A stretch of 64,000 nt of DNA from Methylotuvimicrobium alcaliphilum 20Z (GTDB taxonomy: Bacteria; Pseudomonadota; Gammaproteobacteria; Methylococcales; Methylomonadaceae), in the NCBI RefSeq assembly GCF_000968535.2, contig NC_016112.1:1674001-1738000 (forward strand), in the 5' to 3' direction. Of this stretch, positions 54,319 through 64,000 are shown one piece after another; within the stretch, counting starts at the first letter, position 1; the number at the start of each line of letters is the position of its first letter. The translations under genes and the position numbers were made by a program. The notes beneath the pieces were generated by a model. That model was given only the letters and a program-made list of their open reading frames with translations. It ran no database searches and had not been told where the DNA came from.

Positions 54319-55745
54319 GCGCCAACTTAAGACGCAAGGCATTGATTCACAGTTGAAAAATCAAGATGTGGCCACAACATAGAGTATTTTTACCGACGAA
54401 AGTGAAAATCCCTATGAAGCAGCCACAGCTAACAGATACCCTTTTTGATGACTTTTTGCAAGAGCTTCCAGCAGATTTCCAGGAGCAGGCCTATGAATTA
54501 CAGGCGTTTGCACGGGCACGGAAAATCCGATCACCGTTGCAATTATTGCAGTTAGTCCTGTTGTATTGCGGACAGGACTTGTCGTTGCGCAGCTGTGCCG
54601 GCGAAGTTGCCAAGCTTCAAGGCTATTTGAGCGACACGGCGGTGACCAAGCGACTGGCGGCCTGCTTGGCGTGGATCAAGTCGTTACTGAAGCGTGTGTT
54701 CGGATTGGATAAACAGATTAACAATGGCTCCTTGAATTTCATTGTGATTGACGGTTCGACCGTGCAAGAACCCGGCGCGAAAGAAACAACGTATCGCTTG
54801 CATGTGGCGATCGACTTGATGAGCTTGACACTTCGCGAGGTCAACGTCACGACCGATAAAGTCGGCGAGAGCTTAGATCACTATCAGTTAGCCGCAGGTG
54901 ATGTCGCGTTGCTTGATCGAGGCTACAACCAACCGAAGTCTTTAGTCCCGGTCATTGATCGCGGCGGCCACGTCGTGCTGCGCTACAACCCACACAGCAT
55001 GACCCTTTACGAACGGTGCAACGAACCGAAAGGTGTTAAAATCGATTGGGAACAGCGCATACGCGATTTGAATGGTCAGCCGGGTGCGATACCCGTTTAT
55101 CTGTGCCATCAAGACAAACGTATTGAAGGCGTGGTGCATGCGATGCCGTTACCGCCGGAACAGGCGGCGCAAGCACGCCGCAAAGCGAAACAACGCGCGC
55201 GTGATAAAGGTCGCACGGCGAGCCAAAAGACCTTGATGCTGAGCGGCTGGGTGTTGATTTTTACTTCGCTCCCCGAATCGCTGCTTGACACGAAAACAAT
55301 CGCTGAGCTCTATCGGGTTCGCTGGCAAGTGGAGCTGGTCATAAAGCGGCTAAAGAGCTTGCTTGATATCGACCGGTTACGCGCCCGAAAAGACAGCAAG
55401 CTGGCGGATTTATATTTGCATGGCAAGTTACTGTTTGCTGCAGTGACTCAAAAAATAGCGCAGCGCCGATTCGGCCGGGCGGCCACCACAATGGACGGTG
55501 ATCGTTCGATTACCCATTGGCGTTTATGGCGCACGATCGCCAATGAGATCAAGGCAGGACTTACGGCTTGTTTTCCAATAAATAAGCGATTTATCGATGA
55601 CTGCATAAAAAGCCTCTGTGAGCGTCCGCGCAAGAGAAAGCTTCAGGGTTTGCCGGGGCGTGTTTTGGAGCTCATTATTGAAGGTCGGGGAGGTGGCGTT
55701 AGTCTTACTTAATCAAATACTTAGATTCTTAAGTTGGCGCTTATG
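54314..55745 (+). mobile_element. IS4-family insertion sequence, copy 2 (intact), 1432 bp
   Basis: Terminal inverted repeats CATAAGCGCCAACTTAAGA at both ends. Flanked by the 11-bp duplication AGGGTTATCGG (54303-54313 and 55746-55756). It has one full transposase gene and lies in the same orientation as the NRPS gene. The other copy is at 31428-32857; the two are nearly identical apart from a small number of substitutions and two indels. Confidence 0.95.
54414..55712 (+). CDS. IS4-family DDE transposase
   Basis: 432 residues from ATG 54414 (MKQPQLTDTLFDDFLQELPA); an in-frame ATG at 54366 adds 16 residues. DDE catalytic residues in NFIVIDGSTVQ, VALLDRGYN and the Y-(2)-R-(3)-E-(6)-K signature in LYRVRWQVELVIKRLK. 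Full length and uninterrupted, so the element is probably mobile and could mobilise copy 1. Confidence 0.95.
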   Translation: MKQPQLTDTLFDDFLQELPADFQEQAYELQAFARARKIRSPLQLLQLVLLYCGQDLSLRSCAGEVAKLQGYLSDTAVTKRLAACLAWIKSLLKRVFGLDKQINNGSLNFIVIDGSTVQEPGAKETTYRLHVAIDLMSLTLREVNVTTDKVGESLDHYQLAAGDVALLDRGYNQPKSLVPVIDRGGHVVLRYNPHSMTLYERCNEPKGVKIDWEQRIRDLNGQPGAIPVYLCHQDKRIEGVVHAMPLPPEQAAQARRKAKQRARDKGRTASQKTLMLSGWVLIFTSLPESLLDTKTIAELYRVRWQVELVIKRLKSLLDIDRLRARKDSKLADLYLHGKLLFAAVTQKIAQRRFGRAATTMDGDRSITHWRLWRTIANEIKAGLTACFPINKRFIDDCIKSLCERPRKRKLQGLPGRVLELIIEGRGGGVSLT

Positions 55746-55756
55746 AGGGTTATCGG

Positions 55757-58700
55757 TAACATTCCGTTATCGCTGTGATGCATTGCAGCGCAAAACCGTA
55801 CTCCGGTTACTGGGGCATTTTCAATGCTTACTGCATGGCGTATTGGCCGATCCGGACTGCCTTTTGAGCGAACTGCCGCTATTGACCGTATCGGAACGCA
55901 GGCAGCAGATGGCATGGAATTCCACGGCATTCGATCATCCCGATATTCCTACTCTACATGGGTTGTTCGAAACCCAAACCGAGAAAACCCCGGACGCCAT
56001 CGCGCTGAGCTTTGGAGGCGATAGCCTAAGCTACGCCGAACTGAACGCCAAAGCCAACCAACTGGCACACTACCTGATCGAACTGGGCGTGGGACCGGAC
56101 GTACTGGTGGGCATCTGTCTGGAACGCTCGCTGAAGATGGTGATCGGTTTGCTAAGCATCTTGAAGGCCGGCGGGGCTTACGTGCCGCTCGATCCCAACT
56201 ATCCGGCCGAGCGGCGGGCATTGATATTGGCCGATGCCGGCGTCAAGCTATTGCTAACCCGCGAAGCACTGAACTCCGAACTCGCGGAGAATTCGGATTC
56301 GATGACGGCGCAAGGCGGAGTCGTCTACCTAGACCGCGACGGGCCGGCCATTGCCGCGTATCCCGCGACGAACCCGACGGTGAGCATACATCCCTTGCAT
56401 CTGGCCTATCTGATTTATACCTCCGGCTCGACCGGTCGCCCGAAAGGCGTGGCGGTCTGTCACGGCAACGCGGTGCATTCGACTCTTGCTCGTTTCCAAG
56501 CTTACCCCGATCCGGTCGAGGCCTATCTGCTGCTATCCTCGTTCGCCTTCGACAGCTCGGTGGCCGGCATTTTCTGGACCTTGGGCCAAGGCGGCCGCCT
56601 GTGCTTACCCAATGACGACGCCGGTAAGGATCCAGCCGAGCTAGCGGCCTTGATCGAACGCCATCGCGTCTCGCACCTGCTGGCCCTACCCTCGCTGTAT
56701 CGCCTGCTACAGGAACAACCGGCCACGCAATTGTCCGGACTGAAAGCCGTCATCGTCGCCGGCGAAGCCTGTACCACCGACGTGGTCCAGCACCATTTCG
56801 ACGTCTTGCCTGCCGTCAAACTCTACAACGAATACGGCCCAACCGAGGGCACGGTCTGGAGCAGCGTTTATCTCGCCGAACCGGACGACCTGGACCGGCC
56901 ATTAGCGATCGGCCGGCCCATCGCCAACGTTCGCCTCTACATCCTAGACCGGAACCTCAATTCGCTGCCGGCCGGCGTGGCCGGCGAACTGTACATCGGC
57001 GGCGCCGGTGTTGTGCGCGGTTACCTGCAGCGTCCGGCGCTGACGGCGGAACGCTTTATCCCCGATCCATTTCAAGCCGACGGCGGCCGTTTGTACAAAA
57101 CCGGCGACATCGCACGCTATCGGCCGGACGGCAACATCGACTACCTGGGCCGCATCGACCACCAAGTCAAAATTCGGGGTTTCCGCATCGAACTGGGCGA
57201 AATCGAAGCGCAATTGCTCAAGCAAGCGGAGATCAATGACGCCGTGGTGATTGCCAGAGAAGATCAACCCGGCGACAAGCGCTTGGTGGCTTATCTGGTT
57301 CCGCATGCAGAGGCCAACACCGAGGCCGTGCGAGCTAATGTCGATCGCCTTAAAGCCCAACTCAAACAACATCTGCCGGACTACATGGTGCCTAGTACCT
57401 TCGTAGTACTAGAGGCTATGCCACTGTCTGCTAACGGCAAGTTGGATAGGAAGCAGTTACCGGCGCCGGATCTCAGCGAACAACTGAAAAAGGCCTACAT
57501 AGCACCGCGCACGGAAACCGAACGAGTTCTGGCCGAGATTTGGCAGGAAGTCTTGGGAGTCGAACAAGTGGGCATAGAAGACGATTTTTTCGAATTGGGA
57601 GGGCATTCGTTGTTGGCCACGCAATTGATGTCGCGAATTACCAAGCGCTTTTCGATTGAATTACCGCTACGCGACCTATTCGAGCATGGCCAGATTGCGG
57701 CCTTGGCTGAAATGATAGCAAGACAGCAAGCCGACGGGAACGCACTACATGCGGTCACGATACTGCCCTACCCCCGCGACGCCCTGATCCCACTATCCTA
57801 TGCCCAACAACGCCTGTGGTTTCTGGACCAACTGGAGCCGGACAACCCCTTCTACAACATCCCGGTGGCTTTACGTCTAATCGGTTGCCTGGATATTGCC
57901 GCGCTGGCGCAAAGCTTCGCGGCCATCGTCCGCCGGCACGAAGTGCTGCGGACCGTGTTCGACACTGGCCCGGACGGCGAAGCCGTGCAACTCATTCTTC
58001 CGGACCTGATAGCGGAACTGGAACCCATCGACCTGACCGGTTTAGGAGCCGGTCAAGAGGATGCATGGCAAGCGTTATGCGGGCAAGAAGCCGCCGAACC
58101 TTTCGACTTGCGTAACGGCCCCTTGATCCGCGCTCGTTTGTTGCGGCTAAAAGATAATGCCGAACAGCAGGATGCGCTGCTGTTATTAACCATGCACCAC
58201 ATCGTCTCCGACGGTTGGTCGGCGGAACTGTTGGTCAAGGAATTCAGCGCGCTGTACCGGGCGTTTACACAAGGACTCGCCGCGCCGCTGGCGGAATTAC
58301 CGATTCAATACGCCGATTTTTCCTGCTGGCAGCGTCAGTGGTTGAACGGAGAGGTACTGGAGCGCCAGTTACATTACTGGCGGCAACAACTAGACGGCTC
58401 GCCGCTGGTGTTGGACCTGCCGACCGACCGACCGCGGCCAGCGGTAATGACCTACCGTGGTGCCACCTTATCGTTCGAGCTGCCGTTGGAAACGGCGCAA
58501 GCGATACGGGCGTTGAGCCGGCAACACAATGTCTCGTTGTTCATAGCGCTATTAGCCGTATTCCAACTACTGCTCAGCCGATACAGCGGCCAAGCGGATC
58601 TGTGCGTCGGCAGTCCGGTAGCCAACCGCAATCGACCGGAAATTGAAAGCGTGATCGGCTTTTTCGTCAACACCTTGGTCCTGCGCGCCGACCTCTCGAC

Positions 58701-61047
58701 CAACCCGACGGTGGCCGAATTGTTGGCGCAAATCAAAACCACGGTCCTGGATGCCCAACAGCACCAAGACCTGCCGTTCGAAAAACTGGTCGAAGCGCTG
58801 CAGCCTGAGCGCGACCCGAGCCGCAGTCCGCTGTTCCAAGTCATGTTCGTACTGGCCAAACAAGAGCCGCTGACGTTAAGGCTGCCGGATTTAAGCGTCG
58901 AATTGATCGAAGATTCCGGCAAGATAGCCAAATTCGACTTAACCCTGCATATTCAAGACTGGCCGGACGGCAGGATCAGCGGAAGCTGGGAATACAACAC
59001 CGACCTGTACGATGTTAGCAGTATCGAACGGCTGGAACGGCATTACCAACAACTGCTGCAAGCGATTGTTGCCCAGCCGCAGTGCAGAGTCAGTGAACTC
59101 CCGCTGCTGAGCGAAGCGGAAACCCGGCAAATTCTCATCGACTGGAACGCGACCGAAGTTGCCTATCCGCAGGGCCGCTGTATTCACCAGCTGTTCGAAG
59201 CGCAAGCCGAGAAAACTCCGGGTGCGATTGCGCTGAGCTTTGAAGATCAGCATCTCACCTACGCCGAATTGAATGCCCAAGCCAACCAACTGGCGCATTA
59301 CCTGATCGAGCGGGGTGTGAGCCCGGACGTGCTGGTCGGCATTTGCCTGGAACGCTCGCTGGAGATGGTCGTCGGCTTGCTGGGAATCTTGAAGGCTGGC
59401 GGGGCTTATGTACCGCTAGATCCTCACTATCCGGCCGAGCGGCGGGTGTTGATCTTTGCCGATGCCGGCATCGAGCTATTGCTAACCTGCGAAGCACTGA
59501 ACGCCGAACTTGCAGAGAATGCTGCGTACCCTACGGACTTGTTGACGAGAGATTGTATCATCCACCTAGACAGCGACGGGCCGGCTATGGCCGGGTATCC
59601 CGCCACGAACCCGTCAGTGAGCGTGCATCCTTTGCATTTGGCCTATCTAATCTACACCTCCGGTTCCACCGGCCGGCCCAAAGGCGTGGCGGTGAACCAC
59701 CGCAACGCGGTGCATTCCACTTGGGCCAGGCTCAGCGAATATCCCGAACAGGTGCAAGCTTATCTGTTGTTATCGTCGCTTGCTTTCGACAGCTCGGTGG
59801 CCGGCATCTTCTGGACCCTAGCTCAAGGCGGTTGTTTATGCCTACCCCATGAAGACAGCAGCAAAGACCCGGTGTCGCTGGCTGCCTTGATCGAGCGACA
59901 TGACATCTCCCACTTGTTGGCCTTGCCGTCGCTGTATGCGGTGCTCTTGGAACAAACTACCCAAGCCTTAAGCCGTCTGCAAGTCGCCATCGTCGCCGGC
60001 GAAGCCTGTCCGACTGATGTCGTTAAACGCCACCTTGCCGTTTTGCCCGATGCCAAACTCTACAACGAATACGGCCCGACCGAAGGCACTGTCTGGAGCA
60101 GCATCTATCTTGCCGGGCCAGACGACCAGGATCGGCCTTTAGCGATCGGCCGGCCGATCGCCAACGTCCGCCTTTACAACCTGGATCGCCAACTAAACCC
60201 AGCCCCAATCGGCGTGGCCGGCGAACTGTACATCGGCGGTGCCGGCATCGTGCCCGGCTACTGGCAACGCCCTGGCCTGACCGCCGAACGCTTCATCCCC
60301 GACCCCTTTGGCCCGGCCGACGGGCGGTTGTACAAAACAGGCGACCTTGTGCGCTATCGCGCCGACGGCGCAATCGAGTTCCTGGGACGACTCGACCACC
60401 AAGTCAAGATTCGCGGTTTTCGCATTGAACTGGGTGAAATCGAAGCCCAATTGTTGCAACAACCGGAGATCAAGGACGCCGTAGTGGTTGCACGAGAAGA
60501 CCAACCCGGCGACAAACGGTTGGTGGCTTATGTGGTTCCACTTCCGACGGAAGCAGACACAGAGACCGAGCGCAACCTCGCCGAGCACCTCAAAACCATG
60601 CTCAAACAACATCTGCCGGATTACATGGTGCCCAGCGCCTTCGTGGTACTGAAGGCCATGCCGCTGTCCGCCAACGGCAAACTCGACCGCAAACGGCTAC
60701 CGACACCGGATTTCATTGGCTTCGGCAATCGCGAATACGTAGCGCCGACTGGCGAAACCGAAGAAGCTATAGCCGAAGTCTGGCAGCAATTGCTGGGTGT
60801 TGAACGTATTAGCCGCAACGATCATTTCTTCGAATTGGGCGGGCATTCATTGCTAGTCATTCAACTCATTCAACGTCTTTCGGTACTCGAGATGACGATA
60901 GACGCGAGAACTGTATTTATTACGCCGATATTGGCAAATATGGCATCGGCAGTAACCGTTCGCCAAAACAATTTTGAAATTCCGCCCAATTTGCTTGACC
61001 AAGCGGAATACGAGCCCGAAGAAACGCTAGAGGAATTCAGATTATGA
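55757..61047 (+). pseudogene. NRPS part 2: end of C domain, then A-PCP-C-A-PCP, separated from its start by the IS
   Basis: Continues the part 1 frame exactly (after one target-duplication copy); a TTG at 55783 is the first internal start but has no RBS. Domains: last ~40 residues of C1; A1 (LIYTSGSTGRPKGVAV, YNEYGPTEGTVW, YKTGDIARY, NGKLDRK); PCP1 (FELGGHSLLATQL); C2 (MHHIVSDGWS, complete HHxxxDG); A2 with the same core motifs; PCP2 (FELGGHSLLVIQL); an acidic tail ending ETLEEFRL. Core motifs are complete in both A domains. It extends a lipid-primed peptide by two residues. The stop overlaps the next ATG (ATGA at 61044-61047). If read at all, it needs a transcript from within the IS or the upstream promoter. 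Confidence 0.85.
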
Positions 61048-64000
61048 GTTTGGAACAGGTTATCGCCAGGATACAAGAAAAAAATATCGGGGTATTGTTG
61101 GACGGCGGGGAATTGGTGATCCGCGCTCCGCAAGGGGCGATGGACGCGGAGACTATGTGCTTGCTAAAACATCACAAACAATCGCTGATCGAGTTGCTGC
61201 AAACATGGAACGACGATTCGATCAGAATAAAAAGTGCACCGTCGTCCGCAAGTATCACCCCCACCAAATTGCCGTTGATTGAGTTGTCGCAAACCGACAT
61301 CGACCGCATTGTCGAGACCGCGCCGGGCGGCATCGGTAATATTCAAGACATTTATCCGTTAGCGCCGCTGCAATCGGGCATCTTATTTCACCACTTGATG
61401 GACGCCGAAGGCGACACTTACTTATCAAGATCAATCCTTGCCTTCGATAGCCGCGAAAGGGTGGATCGCTTCGTTGCGGCATTGCAGCAAGTCATCGAGC
61501 GGCACGATATACTCCGTACCTCTTTGGCTTGGCAGGATTTGCCTCAGCCGGTGCAGGTGGTTTGTCGAAAAGCATTATTGCCGCTTCATGAGTTGGCTGC
61601 TCCGAGCGGCGGCGCATTGGTGTCATTATTGGCTGCTAGCGACCCAAGCCATGTGCGCTTGGATTTGGGTAAAGCGCCTTTGTTAGCGGCATACGTGATA
61701 GCCGAGCCGCAAAACGGCGAATGGTTATTGGCACTGCTAAACCACCATATCGTTTGCGACCATATCAGCCTGGAATTCATTATTGGCGAAATTCGTTTAC
61801 TGCTGAATGGGCGCGCTAATGAGTTGCCGCCAGCGTTTCCCTATCGCAATTTCATCGCTCAGCTTCGATTGCTGGATCCCGACAAACACGAATGCTATTT
61901 CCGCGAACAGCTTGGCGACGTTATCGAGCCAACGGCACCGTTCGACATACTGGATATGAAAAATTGCGGCGAGATTACCGAAGCGAAAACGGCCATTGCG
62001 GACAGTCTGACGGGACGGATCCGAACCCAAATCAAGCGCTACGGCGTCAGCGCAGCGGTATTGTATCATTTGGCCTGGGCCAGAGTCTTGGCGCAATGTT
62101 GCGGGCAAGACGACGTCGTATTCGGTACGGTCTTAACCGGCCGCATGTGGGGTGGTGAGGGGATCGAACGGACGGTGGGGATGTTTATCAATACTTTGCC
62201 GCTTAGAATCCGGGTGGGCGAGGTTTCTGTCGCAAAGGCGTTGGCTGCTACCCAACAACAATTGACCGTGCTGATCGCGCATGAGCAAGCCTCGCTAGCG
62301 TTGGCGCAGCGCTGTAGCGGCGTAGATTCGGGATTGCCGTTGTATACCGCGCTACTGAACTACCGGCACAGCCAACAGACCGATGAAGACAGCGCTAATC
62401 CGTGGCCGGGAATGAGGGTTGTGGTGGGCGGCGAAGAGCGAACCAACTACCCGATTACGCTAACGGTAGACGATTTCGGCGACGGTTACGCGTTAACGAT
62501 GCAATGCGTCCGGAGTTTGCAGCCTGACAAGCTCAACGAGTATATGTCGACGTCGTTGGAAGACATCGTAAGCGCGCTAGAAACGAATCCTCAGCTGCTA
62601 ATGCGCACGATCTCGGTGGTTGGGGGCATCGAACGCCGGCAAATCCTAGTCGACTGGAACGTGTCCGAAGTTAACTACCCGCAAGACCGCTGCATTTACC
62701 AATTGTTCGAAGCGCAAGCCGAGAAAACTCCGGATGCGATTGCGCTGAGCTTTGAAGATCAGCATCTCACCTACGCCGGACTGAATGCCCACGCCAACCA
62801 ACTGGCGCACTACCTGATCGAGCGGGGTGTGGGCCCGGACGTGCTGGTCGGCATCTGCCTGGAACGCTCGCTGGACATGGTGATCGGCTTACTGGGCATC
62901 TTGAAGGCTGGTGGGGCTTATGTGCCGCTCGATCCGGGGTATCCCGAGGAACGTTTGGCCTTCATGCTGACCGACATTGCGCCCAGCGTGGTCTTGACTC
63001 AAGACCGATTCGCCGGGCTGGACTTTGCCGGAGCTCAAGCGCTCATCTTGGATAGCGATTGGGCGAATGTAGCGGTTCACCCCGCCGAAAATCCACGCCC
63101 CAATCTAATGCGCGGCAATCTGGCTTATTGCATCTATACCTCCGGCTCCACCGGAAAACCCAAAGGCGCCGGCGTGCCGCATCAAGGTATTTTGAACCGT
63201 CTGCAATGGATGCAGGACGAATACGGCTTAGATGACACGGACGCTGTCCTGCAAAAAACCCCGTACAGCTTCGATGTGTCGGTCTGGGAATTCTTCTGGC
63301 CGTTGATGACCGGCGCCCGTTTGGTCGTAGCGGCACCGGATTTGCACAAAGACAGCCAAGGCTTGATCGAACTGATCCGGCGCACAGACATCACCACCAT
63401 CCACTTCGTCCCGTCCATGCTGCAAGCCTTCGTCGATACGCCGGGCGTCGAACGCTGCACAAACCTGAAACGGGTTATCTGTAGCGGTGAAGCGTTGCCG
63501 GCAGAACTGGTACGACGCTTCCAGCAAAAACTGCCGGCCGCGTTGCACAATCTGTACGGCCCAACCGAAGCTTCGATCGACGTCAGCTATTGGGCCTGTC
63601 CGCAAAATTGCCAAGAAACCGCGATTCCGATCGGCAAACCGATTGCCAATATCCGTCTGCACATTCTCGACAGTAGCCTGAACCCGGTGCCGATCGGTAC
63701 ACTCGGCGAACTGCACATCGGCGGCATCGGCTTGGGCCGCGGTTACCTAAACCGTCCCGATTTAACGGCGGAAAAATTCATTCCTGATCCGTTCGGCCCG
63801 GCAGGCAGCCGGCTGTACAAAACCGGCGACCTCACACGCTACCGGCCGGACGGCGATATCGAGTACCTGGATCGCATCGACCACCAAGTCAAAATTCGGG
63901 GTTTCCGCATCGAATTGGGCGAAATCGAAGCACAAATGCTGGCGTATCCAAGCATTAAGGAAGCCGTGGTGCTGGCACGGGAGGATCAACCTAATGACAA
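61044..64000 (+). CDS. Second NRPS: TubC-type docking domain, dual-type C domain, serine-type A domain (3' end outside the window)
   Basis: The open frame runs off the right edge (more than 985 residues). Residues 1-55 (SLEQVIARIQEKNIGVLLDG, MCLLKHHKQSLIELL) form a TubC-type N-terminal docking domain, which should bind the tail of the preceding synthetase. Then a condensation domain starting IYPLAPLQSGILFHHLMDAE-GD, where HHLxxxxGD is the extra motif of dual epimerization/condensation domains, with HHIVCDH at the catalytic site. Then A3 (CIYTSGSTGKPKG, FDVSVWEFF, NLYGPTEASID, YKTGDLTRY). By alignment its pocket residues are D-V-W-H-I-S-L-I-D, close to the known serine code. Confidence 0.88.
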   Translation, partial: MSLEQVIARIQEKNIGVLLDGGELVIRAPQGAMDAETMCLLKHHKQSLIELLQTWNDDSIRIKSAPSSASITPTKLPLIELSQTDIDRIVETAPGGIGNIQDIYPLAPLQSGILFHHLMDAEGDTYLSRSILAFDSRERVDRFVAALQQVIERHDILRTSLAWQDLPQPVQVVCRKALLPLHELAAPSGGALVSLLAASDPSHVRLDLGKAPLLAAYVIAEPQNGEWLLALLNHHIVCDHISLEFIIGEIRLLLNGRANELPPAFPYRNFIAQLRLLDPDKHECYFREQLGDVIEPTAPFDILDMKNCGEITEAKTAIADSLTGRIRTQIKRYGVSAAVLYHLAWARVLAQCCGQDDVVFGTVLTGRMWGGEGIERTVGMFINTLPLRIRVGEVSVAKALAATQQQLTVLIAHEQASLALAQRCSGVDSGLPLYTALLNYRHSQQTDEDSANPWPGMRVVVGGEERTNYPITLTVDDFGDGYALTMQCVRSLQPDKLNEYMSTSLEDIVSALETNPQLLMRTISVVGGIERRQILVDWNVSEVNYPQDRCIYQLFEAQAEKTPDAIALSFEDQHLTYAGLNAHANQLAHYLIERGVGPDVLVGICLERSLDMVIGLLGILKAGGAYVPLDPGYPEERLAFMLTDIAPSVVLTQDRFAGLDFAGAQALILDSDWANVAVHPAENPRPNLMRGNLAYCIYTSGSTGKPKGAGVPHQGILNRLQWMQDEYGLDDTDAVLQKTPYSFDVSVWEFFWPLMTGARLVVAAPDLHKDSQGLIELIRRTDITTIHFVPSMLQAFVDTPGVERCTNLKRVICSGEALPAELVRRFQQKLPAALHNLYGPTEASIDVSYWACPQNCQETAIPIGKPIANIRLHILDSSLNPVPIGTLGELHIGGIGLGRGYLNRPDLTAEKFIPDPFGPAGSRLYKTGDLTRYRPDGDIEYLDRIDHQVKIRGFRIELGEIEAQMLAYPSIKEAVVLAREDQPND

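Overview
The window looks like a chromosome segment of a gammaproteobacterial methanotroph (order Methylococcales, e.g. a Methylomicrobium/Methylotuvimicrobium-like organism). This is inference from gene order (trpF-trpB-trpA-accD-folC-SPOR-cvpA-purF-metZ), an MxaD-like periplasmic protein, gammaproteobacterial ubiG/mupP/yciK/sufT and mtaD/mtnA gene order, and moderate GC content. No rRNA, tRNA or CRISPR was found.

Layout. 1-10.2 kb: a DUF2231 gene cut by the left edge, then a co-directional housekeeping run for tryptophan, malonyl-CoA, folate, division/colicin V-type proteins, purine and methionine synthesis. 10.9-12.4 kb: a secreted MxaD-like SRPBCC protein and a YVTN beta-propeller. 12.9-16.9 kb (minus): sufT, a YciK-like SDR, mupP-like phosphatase, ubiG, and the TRZ/ATZ deaminase mtaD, divergent from mtnA and a CysZ-like gene. 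19.4-23.7 kb: a giant PhnD-like/PAS/GAF/HD-GYP sensor. 24.1-26.2 kb: a GH13 alpha-amylase. 26.2-28.2 kb: a gene-free stretch with palindromic repeats and an ORF-less group II intron. 28.2-30.9 kb (minus): leuB and a LeuA-like synthase. 31.4-32.9 kb: a decayed IS4-family element. 33.7-37.6 kb: a hybrid histidine kinase with a frameshifted tail and a truncated response regulator.

37.8-50.4 kb (minus): cysG, then a compact cobalamin operon read from a recognisable sigma70-like promoter and cobalamin riboswitch: cbtB, cbtA, cobB, cobM, cbiX, cobH, cbiD, cobL (cbiE/T), cobI, cbiG, cobE, cobJ and a 2Fe-2S ferredoxin. CobJ carries an unusual C-terminal HutX/ChuX-like extension.

50.9-64.0 kb: a lipopeptide-type nonribosomal peptide synthetase locus. 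Order is FAAL-PCP-C-A-PCP-C-A-PCP, then a second protein with a TubC-type docking domain, a dual epimerization/condensation-like C domain and a serine-type A domain that runs off the right edge. An intact IS4-family element (1432 bp, 11-bp target duplication) splits the first synthetase inside its first C domain. Removing the IS and one duplication copy restores one uninterrupted frame, so the pathway was whole until recently.

The intergenic spaces hold several families of palindromic repeats. A 65-bp inverted-repeat element has jumped into one family, and a matching unoccupied copy elsewhere in the window shows the exact empty site and a 4-bp target duplication. The IS copy at 31.4 kb and the group II intron also sit between arms of palindromes.
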